Below, piece after piece: positions 1 to 11,418 of a DNA stretch of 64,000 nucleotides. Below the pieces are notes generated by a model that did no database searches, had not been told where the DNA came from, and worked only from the letters and a program-made list of their open reading frames with translations. The stretch's first letter is position 1, and each line of letters starts with the position of its first letter. The DNA comes from Verticillium longisporum. Lineage: Eukaryota > Ascomycota > Sordariomycetes > Glomerellales > Plectosphaerellaceae. Position numbers and translations under genes: made by a program. The stretch lies in assembly GCA_019188255.1 (NCBI GenBank), contig JAETXT010000011.1, forward strand, positions 1,364,001 through 1,428,000. The letters run 5' to 3'.

Positions 1-3000
1 TTTCTGACACGACTGTGACACAATCCACTGCCCTTACGAAGGACACGGCGGTCTCGCGGCAGAGGAGCCATACGTCCGGAACAAGCCTTAAGCGGAGACT
101 GACCAAGCATTCCGACCTGGTGTCAGTGCTCTCGCTGCCCGATGACAGTCATGTGCCTGGAGGAGTGCTCAATACGCGATCCCGTCCGAGCTTGAGGAAA
201 GGCAAAAGCCACACCGACTCGGTGATATCTGTCACGGTGGGCGACCTCATGCAGGAGTTTATCGATGACGAGAATCTGTACCAACGAGAGCTGAAGACGC
301 TCGTCGACGGCGTCATCCCGGTCCTGTTGACGACTGTGCTGAAAGGTGACCGCAACAGCACCTCAGGGCTCTTCGGCCCGGGGTCGCCTGGCACAAAATC
401 GACCGGACTTTCAAAAGCAGTCGTCAACATGGGCATCGCCTTGGAGAAACTGAAAAATGCCCATAGGAAGGCCTCTCATTCCGACATTGACCGCCTCGTA
501 TCATGGATGCAAGCAGCCGCCCCAATTTATGACAGCTACCTCGATGCCTGGCGGCTTGGTTTCCAAGACCTCATCGTCAACCTTCTGCCTGCGGCCGGTC
601 GCCTGGATGACGAGGATTCGCTTATCGGAGCCTTACCGCGCAATGACGAAGGAGACGTGATCAACGAGAACGGAGAGAGGATTGACGTTGCGCATCTGTT
701 GAAGCGGCCAGTGCTCCGTATCAAATTGCTCACAAGCTGGGCCAAGGTATGTGAGGAGATATGCGCTAGAGAGGTCATCGCTGACAAGTGAAGGGTGCGC
801 ACACGCTGCTTTCGACCAACGACACGCTGGCTCTCGTGGGTGACTATGAAGTGCTGCAAGAAAAGGCCCGCCGCCGCCAGAAGGAAGAGTCGGCTCGCGT
901 AACCGACGAAGACGCCTACAACACCGACACATCTAGGACAAGAGATCTTAGGACACTGGCACCCCTGGGCTCTATCAAGATTGACCCCACGAAGCAAGTC
1001 AGCGCCAAAGACCTCTTCTCCCTCAATTTGATTCACTCCAATGGCCAGCGGCTGGAGTGCCGAGTTGAGTTGGTACACAGAGATAACCCTTCCCGTCCGA
1101 ACGACCAAGGAGACCTACTCATCCGCGAAACTGGAGGCAGTCGCCAGACATGGCTTCTGTTTCCTCCGGCGCCAGAGTCTGCCGTGTCAGCTCGTAGGGG
1201 AGAAAACGATCTCGAGCTCGTTATCATGATTTCGGGTACCCACAATGGCAAAGCGTGGTACGAACTTCTGACATTGATGACCGACGATGAAGAGCAGGTT
1301 GACGACTGGCTCGACATTCTCGGCTCCACGCCTCTACCACCGTTGTCCCGGGCGCCGATCAAAACCCAAGACTCGCTCCCCTCTTCTCCCTCCCCACGCA
1401 CAAAGGCAACGGATGTACCTGTGGGCGGCCGATTGCGCGCCAGCGTTCCTCCCTCTCCAACCCGAGGGTCAGCGTCCCCCGAGCCTTCAACACCGGTGAA
1501 GCGACCAACACCGAGCAGATACCATTCCCGAGCTGCCAGCCTTCCAACCACTCCCATCACGGCCTCAGCGCCTGCTCTCCAGAACACCTCCCCAGACAGG
1601 ACTCCTACCCAGCAGTCCTACAATACTGTTCACGTCGAATATGACCGCAGCCGCCCTCTCAAAGAAAGCATGCGACCTGAGAATTTGTCGCTCGATGACG
1701 CGACTGCTTCTGATGTGTCCAGCGACACCACTACCTACCGGGAAGACGGCGCTCCGCCCCCGCCGGTGCATCGCGAATTCTCCAAGTCACCAGCTCCTGA
1801 GATTACCCTAGAGAGTTCTCGTATCAAGCGGCGGACTTCGTCTCCACTCAAACACGAATACCTGCCATCGGATCATTCTTCTGTGACCGACGACTCTTTC
1901 ACAGAAAGCTCGGATGATGACTACTCAGACGACGACTCCGAAGATGGCACTGAGGTACCCGAGACAGAGCTCGGTGTCAGTATCAAGGACTCTGTACCCC
2001 TACCCGCGCCAGGACACATGTTAGAAGGATCCATGGTATCCGAGTCTCTGTGTAGCGTGACCCCCTCCAACTCGGCGTCTCAGGCCGGCCTACCAAGACG
2101 CAATTCCGGCACCCCTGACGCCTTCACCAAGTACATCGCAACACTCTCTTACTGGTCCGACAAGAAGGGCGTGTGGAAAGACATCTCTGACGAGCCGTGC
2201 TCCGTCATTGTAGGCCCCGGAATCATTGAAGCATACAGCCTCGTCATCGATCAAACAAACGCCGATGAGGAACAGTCCAAGCCCCTCATCGCCCTTGACC
2301 TCACCCCTCTGGTGCTGCTCCGCCAGTCCACAGTCCTTGATCTTGAGATCCGCTCAGCCGTGCAAGAACACTGCCAACACCAAAACCTTGGAGGTGGCAA
2401 TTTCCGCTTCCGCTGCTCCTTCAGCACCGAGTGTTACAACCTTTACATGGCTGTTCACCACGCTCGCCTCAACAACCAAAAGTTCATTCAACTTGAGAAC
2501 GATGCGCGATTCAAGAACTTTGGTGAGAGGCAGGCTCCCGTTGAGCGTGACGACGACGGCAGTAGCCGGCGCCGTAGCTGGTTCGGTAGGAAGAACAGCT
2601 ACCGTGCGTCGACCCGCGCGCCTTCGCAGTCTCAGGAGGGCGGCAGCATCGCGCCGTCGTCGAGCATCTCGGCCTCCAGCTTCCTCAAGCGTCTCACTGG
2701 CGGCGGGAACCTCTCCTTCAATAGCGCCCGATCCTCCGACCACCAGAACTCGCAGTACGGAAACAATCGCATCTACGCTTCGGAGTCGGGTTCCTCAGGC
2801 GGCGCTGCCTCTCCTCGGGCACCATCTCTTTACTCGTCAGCACGAACAACCAACGGGCAACCACTGTCGGCAGACAACATTCGCATCCGCCTTCATCTTC
2901 TCGTCACAGCGACCAAGTGGGAAGACTACGGTAACTGCAGCCTTCAAATTCGGCGACCGCCTCCAGGTTGGCACCAGGAACTTCGTGCCAATCACGGCCT

Positions 3001-3250
3001 CGAGAAGCGCATGACAGTCACCACCTTGCCGAGGAAGGACTCGGAGACACCCCGGATCATCCTCGACGCCGTACTGGGCTCCGGTTGTTTCGCGCCAATG
3101 GGGTCTCGCGGTATCATCTGTGGTATCTGGGAGGAGCTGCGCACAGCAACCGGCGAGGTTGGCATCGCGCCTGCGACAGGCGGCGCGGCGGGAAGCATAA
3201 AAAGTGGTGTTTCCAGTGCGCAAGCGTCGGTGAGGCGCAATGGGTGTTGA
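1..3250 (+). CDS. RhoGEF-like (DH/PH-type) signalling protein, 5' partial
   Basis: The reading frame is open from the first bases of the window, so the true start lies upstream. Two exons are joined by a 47-nt intron at 747-793 (donor GTATGT, CTGAC branch-like motif, acceptor AAG), giving ...LTSWAK|GAHTLLS... in frame; the stop is TGA at 3248-3250. The first exon holds a helical region with LMQEFIDDENLYQRELKTL and LLKRPVLRIKLL, typical of a Dbl-homology fold. After it comes a PH-like segment ending near EEQVDDWLDILGS, then a long Ser/Pro-rich disordered middle and a conserved C-terminal domain with RIRLHLLVTATKWEDYG. Homologues in Sordariomycetes are often named SRm160/300 splicing coactivator, but the domain order fits a Rho-type exchange factor or scaffold better. 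The assignment rests on pattern recognition; catalytic activity is inference. It converges with the next gene. Confidence 0.78.
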
Positions 3251-3761
3251 GGCTTGTACATCAGGAGGTTATGCGGGCGTAATCTTGCCCATATTTCCTT
3301 GACTCTTTCTCCTTTCCCCCTTATACCAAGCCTATTGTTTTTAGTTTTTGTTCACTTATTTCAGCGAAGGATACCACGGGGCGTTTGCCTCTTTTCTACG
3401 ACGTTTTCTCTCCATTTTCTTTGCCCCCTTTTTTCTTTGTATTGTATGGAGCGTTCGATACCAGGTTAGAGGTGATCAAAACCGACACCTAATAGCATTA
3501 GCATTGGCAGCGGCGCAGGAGGACCATTGCTTGCGGCGACCGCTTGGTCAAGCTGCCCGGGAGATGGCGGGTTGGAGGCACAGGAAGGACAACCGAATTG
3601 TACATTTACACCTGGTCATCGGCTCACTGAAAAATGACGACGGTTTAAAAATAAGCGTGAACTTCTTCCATTGTGTCATGCTACATCTAGTATTCAGCAG
3701 TACAGCATTGTCGCAGGGCTCTAATATCGCTACTTGGGTATCTCTGTTGTACACGTTTCAT
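3251..3761. other. Convergent intergenic region, 3251-3761
   Basis: This stretch lies between two convergent genes and is T-rich just after the stop at 3250. It probably holds the 3' UTRs and polyadenylation regions of both. I see no gene or repeat in it. Confidence 0.6.
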
Positions 3762-5043
3762 TCAGTCCGTCTCGGCCTCGTCGCGACCAGGATACTCGGC
3801 AAGGTAGCCCTGCAACTTCCACAGCAGAAGCTGCACCCGGATGGTCCGCCGCTTGCCGAGCACGAAAAGGGTGTTGTCCGCGAAGACGGGCTCGGCCCGC
3901 AACCGCGCGAGGTGCTCGTCGCCGAGAAGCCGCCGCAGGTCGTGGACCGGCATCTTGCCCTCGTACTTGGCGCCCTCAATGTCGAGCGTCGCCCACGGGC
4001 CGGGTGTCGCGGCAGCGGCAGCGGAAGCCGCGGCCTCGCCGGGCGACCACAGGACGCAGCCGCGGTGCGGCATGTCCTTGTTGATCTGGGCCCAGGACGC
4101 GCAGGGGCGCAGGTAGCCGCGGGCGGCCGACGGCGAGGCGGGCGCGGCGTCGAGACGGGCGAGGCGGAGCAGCGCGTCGACGGCGCGGGCGCGCAGCAGG
4201 TCGAGGACGAGGCGGTGCATGTGCGACGGCCAGACGAGGCGCGGCAGCAGGCCGGAGCGGGAAAGGTGGGCGCGGCGGGCGAGCATGGCGATGTGCTTGC
4301 CGCCGAGGCTCGAGACGCGGCGGGGGCTGCCGAGGAGCTCGAGGACGTCGTGGCGGGCGAGGACGTAGCCTACGGGGGCCGAGGGGCGGCCCGCGGGCCG
4401 AGGGGCTCCCGTTAGGGTACGGCCCTCTGGAGAGGACTCTTGGCCAGAGGCCGGTGGCGGCGGGGTGTTTGGCGCGGCGGGGTCGGTCCGGTCGCCGGGC
4501 ACGAAGCAGGGCTGGCCCGTCTCGGGGTGCGTGACGGCCTCGAAGTCCTGGAGGAAGTAGCGCGGGAGACCTGTCTCCGTCGCCGTGCAGAGCCGCCAGG
4601 GCGTCGCCAGTGCCTGTGCTGCAGTATCCCGTCAGCAGGTCCTGTGCGTGCAGAGCCCAAAGGGGCAGAACAGGAGGGTGCCCCCACGTACCGTACGGGT
4701 TGAGGTAGAGCTTCTTCCTGAACCGGCCGAGATAGGTGTGTGCGGGCGTCTTGGGCTTGGGCGTGCGAAAGCGCCGCCTCGCCTCGATCCACGCCGGGTC
4801 CATGACGGGCGACAGCGGCAGCTCGCCGACGACCGTTTCAATCGTCTTGCTGTGCGGGTGCAGCTTGAGCGTGGCGCCGTGCTCGTCGGCCTGCAGGGCT
4901 CGGTCGACCTGCGCCGCCAGGGCGGCTTGGGTCTCGGCGCGCGAGGGGCGGTTCGTGCTGGTGTGGCGGCATGGGGGGCGCTGTTGTGTGACCCTACCGA
5001 GGAGGGACGAGGCTTTGCGGAGGGGGTTGCATGGTGGCATCAC
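3762..5043 (-). CDS. Predicted mitochondrial protein of unknown function
   Basis: Two exons, 4692-5043 and 3762-4618, are separated by a 73-nt intron at 4619-4691 (donor GTACGT, CTGAC branch, acceptor TGCAG). Splicing gives 402 residues and restores ...LYLNPYAQALATPWRLC... across the junction. The N-terminus MMPPCNPLRKASSLLGRV...RHTSTN is basic, Ser/Thr-rich and free of acidic residues, as in a mitochondrial presequence. Conserved-looking blocks follow: RRFRTPKPKTPAHTYLGRF, PRYFLQDFEAVTHPETGQP, RLVWPSHMHRLVLDLL and a C-terminal KRRTIRVQLLLWKLQGYLA. I do not recognise a named family. The compact basic composition would suit a mitoribosome-associated or respiratory-growth protein, but that is only a guess. 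ClpP lies downstream on the same strand. Confidence 0.78.
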
Positions 5044-5349
5044 CGGGAACGGGTGAAGGTTTCGGTGGTCGTGGGGGTCGAAGGATTGCAGAGTTCAAGA
5101 GGGTGCTTGGGAGCTGGTGCGTGGCAAGTGACGTTGAAGCTTTACGCGCTTGGCGGGGCGGGTCGCGTCAGGGGTACGGCGCACTGCAGGGCATGAATGT
5201 GCTTCAAGAGCCTCAAGCGCCTGTAGTGCCTTTTTTCTACGTTTTTAGGCTTGCTGATGAATGGATGATGCATTTCCTGACTACGGCTGACACGAGGCTG
5301 AAGTCCAACTCTTGGCTTCCCAGCCCTACGGCTCCCAGTCCACGGCAGT
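5044..5349. other. Intergenic region, 5044-5349
   Basis: This 306-bp gap separates the start of the mitochondrial-protein gene from the end of ClpP on the same strand. It must contain the promoter of the former and the 3' UTR of the latter. I recognise no specific element. Confidence 0.5.
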
Positions 5350-6400
5350 CTACGGCTTCGTCTTTTGCGCATCCCCCCTCTCCTTCTCATCCTTCTCGGT
5401 GCGCCGCGTCAGAATCTCGTCAATGACGCCAATCTCCTTGGCCTCCTCGGGCGTCAGGTACTTGTCGCGCTCCATCATGTCGTTGACCTCGGCGAGCGAG
5501 TACCGGTCGCGGCCAAAGGCGGCGTTGAGGTGGCGGCGCATAATCTCGTTGAGCTTGGTGCGCACGCGCTGAATCTGGTGCGCGTAGATGAGAATGTCCG
5601 ACGCCTGGCCCTGCGTGCCGCCGAGCGGCTGGTGGATCATGACCGAGCTGTGCGGCAGCGCGTAGCGCTTGCCCGCCTCGCCGCCCGTCAGCAGCAGCGC
5701 GCCCATGGACGACGCGGCGCCGAGGCAGACGGTCGAGACGGGCGACTTGATGTAGGTCATTGTGTCGTAGATGGCGAGGCCTGCCGCCCTCTTTGTCAGC
5801 GCCTTCTTCGCCATGAGCATGTCATGAGCATGTCATGAGCATGGAGCCGGGGGGAGGGGAGAAGGAAAGTACCCGAGGTGACGGAGCCGCCGGGCGAGTT
5901 GATGTAGAGCGTGATGGCCTTGTCGGGGTTGTCCGACTCGAGCCAGAGCAGCTGCGCGACGATGGACGCCGAGACGGTGTCGTCAATGGCCCCGTTGAGG
6001 CAGATGATTCTCTCCTAGGGGGGGGCCCGAGGTCAGTGGCCGCCCTCGTTCCCCGGTGCGTCTGGCCGTCAGGAAGGGGCGTACCTGTAGCAGCTTGGAG
6101 AAGATGTCGTCTGGCAGGGAAAAGGAGGAAACCGCGTCAGCCGATGGAGGGGGTCGCCGGGTGCAGATCGAAGCTCGGAACTAACATGTCCTCCAGCCGC
6201 TGGACTATGCCATGGGTCAGCTCGCTGCAGCCACAAGGCCAAAGGGCACGCTGCGGACGTACTGAAACCTCGGTGATGTAGGGCATGGGGATGCTGGCGC
6301 TCGGCGGCTGGCCCGGTCCGCCTGCGAAATGGGACATGGCCCGCGCCTGTGGCCGCGGGACGGTCCCCAGCGCTCGGAGGAGAGGGCGTCGACAGAACAT
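5350..6400 (-). CDS. clpP: Mitochondrial ATP-dependent Clp protease proteolytic subunit (ClpP)
   Basis: This is the serine peptidase of the mitochondrial matrix ClpXP machine, which degrades unfolded or tagged proteins. Five exons (6263-6400, 6186-6204, 6085-6110, 5873-6014, 5350-5780) encode 251 residues. The junctions restore [32 protein letters not shown] and [16 protein letters not shown]. The N-terminus ([20 protein letters not shown]) is a mitochondrial presequence. The nucleophile serine is in [11 protein letters not shown], the histidine in [11 protein letters not shown], and the aspartate is probably the one in [12 protein letters not shown]. Exons 2 and 3 are only 19 and 26 nt. Intron 4 (5781-5872) contains a short tandem repeat at its acceptor-proximal end. 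A 778-bp divergent promoter is shared with ILV3. Identity is near certain; the microexon boundaries come from splice consensus and family conservation. Confidence 0.93.
5811..5842 (+). repeat. Short tandem repeat inside ClpP intron 4
   Basis: Three near-identical copies of an 11-bp unit (CATGAGCATGT on the plus strand) lie within the intron at 5781-5872. They leave the reading frame unaffected and probably reflect slippage. Confidence 0.7.
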
Positions 6401-7178
6401 GGTGGTGCGATGCCGGGAAAACGAAGGGGAGCTGCACTGTCATGAGTTGTCACTGACCCAGTCGCCTGCGGCCGGCGTCGCGAGAGCTCCTTATCTTATC
6501 GTCACGTGGACACGAGGACAGACGGCAACTCCAGCGCAGGTACGTGGTCAAGCATTCGGTGATCACTGAAGTGGAACACCAAGGGATTCATCCACACGGA
6601 GTCGTCTCCAACATGGAAGTAGACACAAAAAGGCATCAAAGGTCGATAGGGAGACCCCCCACGACGGGGTTGACTGGGGCCATCGGCCACTGCTTCTTAG
6701 CCAAAAGCCAATCGATACTCACCCAAGGCAGGTCGGCTTTCAGTAGCCCGCACGCTCCAGCTATGCTTGTCCAGCATCCTGAAGAATGCAACTAGACGGC
6801 TTTCGCATAGCAACATACCCCCATAACCGACGTGCATCCGCGCTATTCCCGATGCACACTGCAGATGGATGCGGCCAATGGGACGGCGTCTATTGCAATG
6901 CGGGGAGGGTCCAGAGCCGACATCGCCCAAAATTCAGAAGTTCGTGCTCGTGCTCGTGCTCGTGCTCAATGGAGCTGACGGCATCGCACCGAAGCTCTCT
7001 CGTCTTAGCGTCTGTCCCTGTGATCGTTAGGTCTCTCCGCCGCCCACGCCCTCGCCATTGACTCATCACGGACACCATTCCGGCACGATAAAGTCGAAGC
7101 AGTGCTCCAGGCATCAGGACCAAGGTCTTTCTCGGTCTCTACACCTTTCGGTCGCCATCTCCGACACCGCCGCCCACA
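6401..7178. promoter_or_regulatory. Divergent promoter between clpP and ILV3
   Basis: 778 bp separate the ATGs of two genes for mitochondrial proteins read in opposite directions. A hexanucleotide run of GTGCTC lies at about 6945-6966, and a perfect Gcn4/CPC1-type site is on the ILV3 side. Otherwise I see no gene. Confidence 0.7.
7059..7065 (+). promoter_or_regulatory. Gcn4/CPC1-type site TGACTCA upstream of ILV3
   Basis: A perfect palindromic TGACTCA lies 114 bp upstream of the proposed ILV3 ATG. This is the binding site of the bZIP activator of general amino-acid control (Gcn4 in yeast, CPC-1/CpcA in filamentous fungi). Location upstream of a branched-chain amino-acid gene makes it credible, although a 7-mer can occur by chance. 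Confidence 0.6.
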
Positions 7179-9076
7179 ATGCTTTCGAGGTCATTTGGCA
7201 TGCGGTCATCCGCCCTTCGAGCTGCCTCAAAGGTTCGGTCGACGCCCTCGAGCTATGCGTATGTTCCCCTGCGCCAATGGATCCAATGAACCCCCAGCTT
7301 GATCTCTGTTGAACATGCCATCCTGACTTTTTTTTTGGTTCTTTCTCCAGTCGAACCCTGTCTACGACGGCCTCGCGCGCCGGCGACGAGACGCTGAACA
7401 AATTCTCGTCCAAGATCACCCAGCCCAAGTCCCAGGGTGCCTCGCAGGCCATGCTCTACGCCACCGGTCTCAGCGAAGACGACATGAACAAGGCCCAGGT
7501 CGGCATCTCCTCCGTCTGGTACGAGGGCAACCCCTGCAACATGCACCTCATGGACCTGTCGGCCGTCGTCCGCGCGTCCGTGGCCAAGGCCGGCCTCATT
7601 CCCTACCGGTTCAACACGATTGGCGTCTCCGACGGCATGAGCATGGGCACCAAGGGCATGCGCTACTCCCTGCAGAGCCGTGAGATTATCGCCGACAGCA
7701 TCGAGACGGTCATGAACGGCCAGTGGTACGACGGCAACATTTCCCTGCCCGGCTGCGACAAGAACATGCCCGGCGTGGCCATTGCCATGGGCCGTGTCAA
7801 CCGCCCCAGCATCATGGTCTACGGCGGCACCATCAAGCCCGGCTGCACCAAGAAGGGCGAGAACGTCGACATTGTCTCGGCCTTCCAGGCCTACGGCCAG
7901 TACATCACGGGCGAGATCACCGAGGAGGAGCGCTTCGACATTATCCGCCACGCCTGCCCCGGCAGCGGCGCCTGCGGTGGCATGTACACGGCCAACACCA
8001 TGGCCACGGCCATTGAGACGCTCGGTCTCACCCTGCCTGGCAGCAGCAGCAGCCCGGCCGAGGACCCGGCCAAGAAGGCCGAGTGCGAGAACGTCGGCGA
8101 GGCCATCAAGAACCTGCTGCGCGAGGACCTCCGCCCCCGCGACATCCTGACGCGCCAGGCCTTTGAGAACGCCATGATCGTCGTCAACATTCTCGGCGGC
8201 AGCACCAACGCCGTCCTCCACCTGCTCGCCATTGCCGACAGCGTCGGCATCAAGCTCACCGTCGAGGACTTCCAGGCCGTCTCCGACAGGACGCCCTTCC
8301 TCGCCGACCTCAAGCCCTCGGGCAAGTATGTCATGGCCGACATGCACCGCATCGGCGGCACGCCGGCCCTCCTCAAGTTCCTCCTCAAGGAGGGCATCCT
8401 CGACGGCGAGGGCATCACCGTCACGGGCAAGACCATGGCCAAGAACGTCGACGCCTTCCCCGACTTTTCCACCGACCAGCAGATCATCCGCCCGCTGAGC
8501 AAGCCCATCAAGCCGACGGGCCACATTCAGATCCTGCGCGGCCAGCTCGCGCCCGGCGGCTCCGTCGGCAAGATCACGGGCAAGGAGGGCCTCGTCTTCA
8601 CGGGCAAGGCGCGCGTCTACGACGACGAGGACGACTTTATCGCCTCGCTCGAGGCCGGCGACATTAAAAAGGGCGAAAAGACGGTCGTCATCATCCGCTA
8701 CGAGGGCCCCAAGGGCGGACCCGGCATGCCCGAGATGCTCAAGCCGAGCTCGGCCATCATGGGCGCCGGCCTCGGCCAGGACGTCGCGCTGCTGACCGCC
8801 GGCCGCTTCTCCGGCGGCAGCCACGGCTTCCTCATCGGCCACATTGTGCCCGAGGCCCAGGAGGGCGGCCCCATCGGTCTCGTCCAGGACGGCGACGTCG
8901 TCACCATTGACGCCGAGAGGCGCGTCATCGACTCGAACGTGTCCGAGGCCGAGATGACCCGCCGCCGGGCCGACTGGGAGGCGCCCGCGCTCAAGTACAC
9001 AAAGGGCACCCTCAAGAAGTACGCGTCGCTCGTCAGCGACGCCAGCTCCGGCTGCGTCACGGACGGTCCTATTTAG
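7179..9076 (+). CDS. ILV3: Dihydroxyacid dehydratase, mitochondrial (ILV3)
   Basis: The enzyme dehydrates 2,3-dihydroxy-isovalerate and -methylvalerate to 2-oxo acids, the third step of valine and isoleucine synthesis, in mitochondria. Two exons, 7179-7258 and 7351-9076, flank a 92-nt intron (donor GTATGT, acceptor TCCAG) and encode 601 residues. Exon 1 begins [19 protein letters not shown], a typical presequence, and the junction reads [15 protein letters not shown]. Fe-S ligand motifs are [17 protein letters not shown] and [14 protein letters not shown]; the conserved C-terminal loop FSGGSHG is present. The coding sequence is strongly C-biased at third positions, as expected of a highly expressed gene. 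It is intact and full length. A TGACTCA site upstream suggests amino-acid starvation control. It converges with the acyltransferase gene. Confidence 0.97.
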
Positions 9077-9639
9077 AGAATTGTCGTGCGAGGATAGAGG
9101 CCGTTGGGAGGACAGCTGAAAAGCGTGTGCGAAGCGTTGTAAGATGTGCGCCGGGAGGAGGCGAGGCGGGTGGTTTGGTTTTTCCCTATGCTGTGCTATA
9201 CCACTGTTGGACATGGAAAAAGGGTACCTACACGGAGTTCCAAATTTACTTTATGCCATCACTTGTCTCGTCACGCTGCTTTGGGGGAGGTCATCTCGTC
9301 GAATTGACTTGTTTTCATTTTCGCGCGCAAGTGGTATCAGAAGGCGCCAAGTCGGGGTGGCCTCGTTAAAAAGAACAGGAGAAACACACGAGTGGAAGGC
9401 CCAAGCAGCTGAGATGTCCGCCCCGAAAAACGTCACGCCAACCAGACAAAAAAGAAAGTTCCCGCTCCAACTCCCACATCATCCCGTTGTCGCCTGTCTG
9501 TGCAGCCCCGTCCACAGATGTGCAAGGTCGTGACACAACATGGACCAGCGCCATTACCCTTCACATAGGTGGTCGCCATATGCCCTCCGTATAGGTGGTC
9601 GCCATATAACATCCGCATAGGGGTCTCGCCCGCAGCAGC
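9077..9639. other. Convergent intergenic region with a short duplication
   Basis: This gap lies between the 3' ends of ILV3 and the LOA1-like gene. A 17-bp sequence (ATAGGTGGTCGCCATAT) occurs at 9565-9581 and again at 9591-9607, with a partial third copy after it. No gene is visible. Confidence 0.6.
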
Positions 9640-10611
9640 CTACCACTTCGTCCGCCGGTTCCACGTGTCCACAAACGCAGCCTTGTCCTTGAGCGTCAGA
9701 CCGACGCGCTTGTTCCTCCCCAGGCGGGCCAGCGCCTCGGCGACCTTGTCGAGGACGCGCTGCTCCTCCATCGTGACATCAGCGCCGCGTCTCGTGACGT
9801 CGCTCTCGTCGTGCCATGCGTGGGCGCCGTTGGTCTGGGCGCGGGACGCATTGCGCACGGCCTCGGCGACGCGGACGCGGATGCAGATGGTGGGACGCGA
9901 CAGGAGGTCCCAGAGAAAGGGGAGCCAGCGGCCGGGCACGGGGGTCGTGACGTCGCCGGGCGTGTAGCGCAGGCTGACGGGGAAGATGTCCGTGTCGGCG
10001 GGGGCGGCGAGCAGCGCGGGGGCCAGGGGCAGCACGGCCTTGCCGTTGGTGGTCGAGGCCTCGGGGAAGACGGCGATGACGCGGGTCGGGTGGGCGGCGA
10101 GGAGGGCGTCGAGGTCGTAGAGGGTGGCGCCGGGGGGCGGCGTCAGGCGGACGGGGCCGAGGGCGGCGGCGACGGCGGCGAGCAGGGAGACGCGCTCGAG
10201 CTTGCGGGTCGAGGGGTAGGCGCGCGTGAAGATGGGGTCGAAGATGGCGGCGAGGTAGAGGGCGTCGATGGGCGAGGTCAGGGTCGAGGCGATGACGGAG
10301 GCCGGGTGTGGGAAGCGGCTCGGCGGCTGGTCGGCGAGGGTGCCGCGGCGCACGCCGTCGAGCTGCAGGTCGATCCACCACAGGCCGGGGATGGCCATCA
10401 GGGACCAGAGCAGGGCTTTGCGGACGACCACGGGCAGGGGCAGGTGGTGGAGGAAGAGAAAGTAGGTGGCCGTCAGGGTCAGGAAGAGCGGCAGGCGCAG
10501 GAGGAACAGCGACGTGTGGAGGGCGTAGGTGAGAGGCGACACGGGCGTCTTGATGGGCATGAAGGGTGCGATGCCTGAGCCCTTGTCACGAAACTGGCTG
10601 AACTTCTCCAT
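9640..10611 (-). CDS. LOA1: LOA1/VPS66-like lysophosphatidate acyltransferase
   Basis: A single exon of 323 residues starts MEKFSQFRDKGSGIAPF, a conserved opening of the fungal Vps66/Loa1 family; upstream in-frame codons are low-complexity and were not included. Family members acylate lysophosphatidic acid and act at the ER and lipid droplets in triacylglycerol formation. Hydrophobic stretches at about residues 28-55 and 62-80 (LFLLRLPLFLTLTATYFLFL and a following ALLWSLMAIPGLWW) suit membrane anchoring. The PlsC-type motif III is FPEAS in a VIAVFPEASTTNGKAVLPL context. The usual HX4D motif is not evident, which is a known feature of this divergent branch as I recall it, so activity is inferred. 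It is divergent from the kinesin gene with 807 bp between starts. Confidence 0.72.
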   Translation of the reverse strand: MEKFSQFRDKGSGIAPFMPIKTPVSPLTYALHTSLFLLRLPLFLTLTATYFLFLHHLPLPVVVRKALLWSLMAIPGLWWIDLQLDGVRRGTLADQPPSRFPHPASVIASTLTSPIDALYLAAIFDPIFTRAYPSTRKLERVSLLAAVAAALGPVRLTPPPGATLYDLDALLAAHPTRVIAVFPEASTTNGKAVLPLAPALLAAPADTDIFPVSLRYTPGDVTTPVPGRWLPFLWDLLSRPTICIRVRVAEAVRNASRAQTNGAHAWHDESDVTRRGADVTMEEQRVLDKVAEALARLGRNKRVGLTLKDKAAFVDTWNRRTKW

Positions 10612-11418
10612 GGTGACGTTGGGGGTGGGGTTGTGTCCAGGAGTTGGGACGCTTTCGAGAACGGCGCAAGTGGCAGAGGAGGTTGATGCGTAGACGTCGT
10701 TTCGACGGACGACGGCGTAGCTGAGTCGTGCTACTCGGGTATGTGTGTCGGCAGAGGTGGCGAGAAAAGGCAGAGGACGAGACGAATGCGACTGGATGGC
10801 CGACGAGGCATGAGGTTGGACGAACAAGGTGGTGGGCTTCGGACAATGATGGCAAACGTCAAAAGTGACACAGGGCCAGACACAACCACAGAGTAACTGT
10901 AGGTAGGACCCAAGGTGGTAGGTCCATGAAGAAGGCCCCGCCAGCGTCACCGCCTGCCTTTTCTGCCAGCTCCTCACACCTCTATACCGAGATCTGTCAC
11001 CGAGGTGAGCTCGGTATGCCCAGGCTGAGGTACACCTCACGCTGGAGCCTCAGGCATCCACGCAAGCGCTGCTCGTTGCCCCGCCACCAAAGCACTGACA
11101 CCCATTGCATTGCATTACATGTAAACATTTACATCCACCCCCGGCAGAGCAATCCACCGCCACGCCAGTCAGAGGCACCGGAGGTAGACTGATGGTCCAA
11201 GGCCAGCCCACGCCGAATTGGGAAGTGAAGCAACAACCGCGAGAGAGCTGCCCACTACCGACCGTCTCGAACCTCTGTGCGCCGAACTCTCCCACCAACA
11301 CAACAAGCCATCCATCACGACGTCGTCCCCTCGAGCCGCAAGAGACGGAGCGTTGCTCCTCGCGTCCTGCGTCGTGTTTCCCGTTGCCATTCACCGACGC
11401 GCCCAAAACATCTTGAGC
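10612..11418. promoter_or_regulatory. Divergent promoter region between the LOA1-like and kinesin genes
   Basis: 807 bp separate the two start codons. I see no conserved motif I would name and no gene; both 5' UTRs must lie here. Confidence 0.5.

Noticed and set aside
7253..9214. A 653-codon open frame antisense to ILV3
   Set aside because: It is the mirror of strong third-position GC bias in ILV3; its composition (Gly, Ala, Val, Asp) is that of an antisense shadow.
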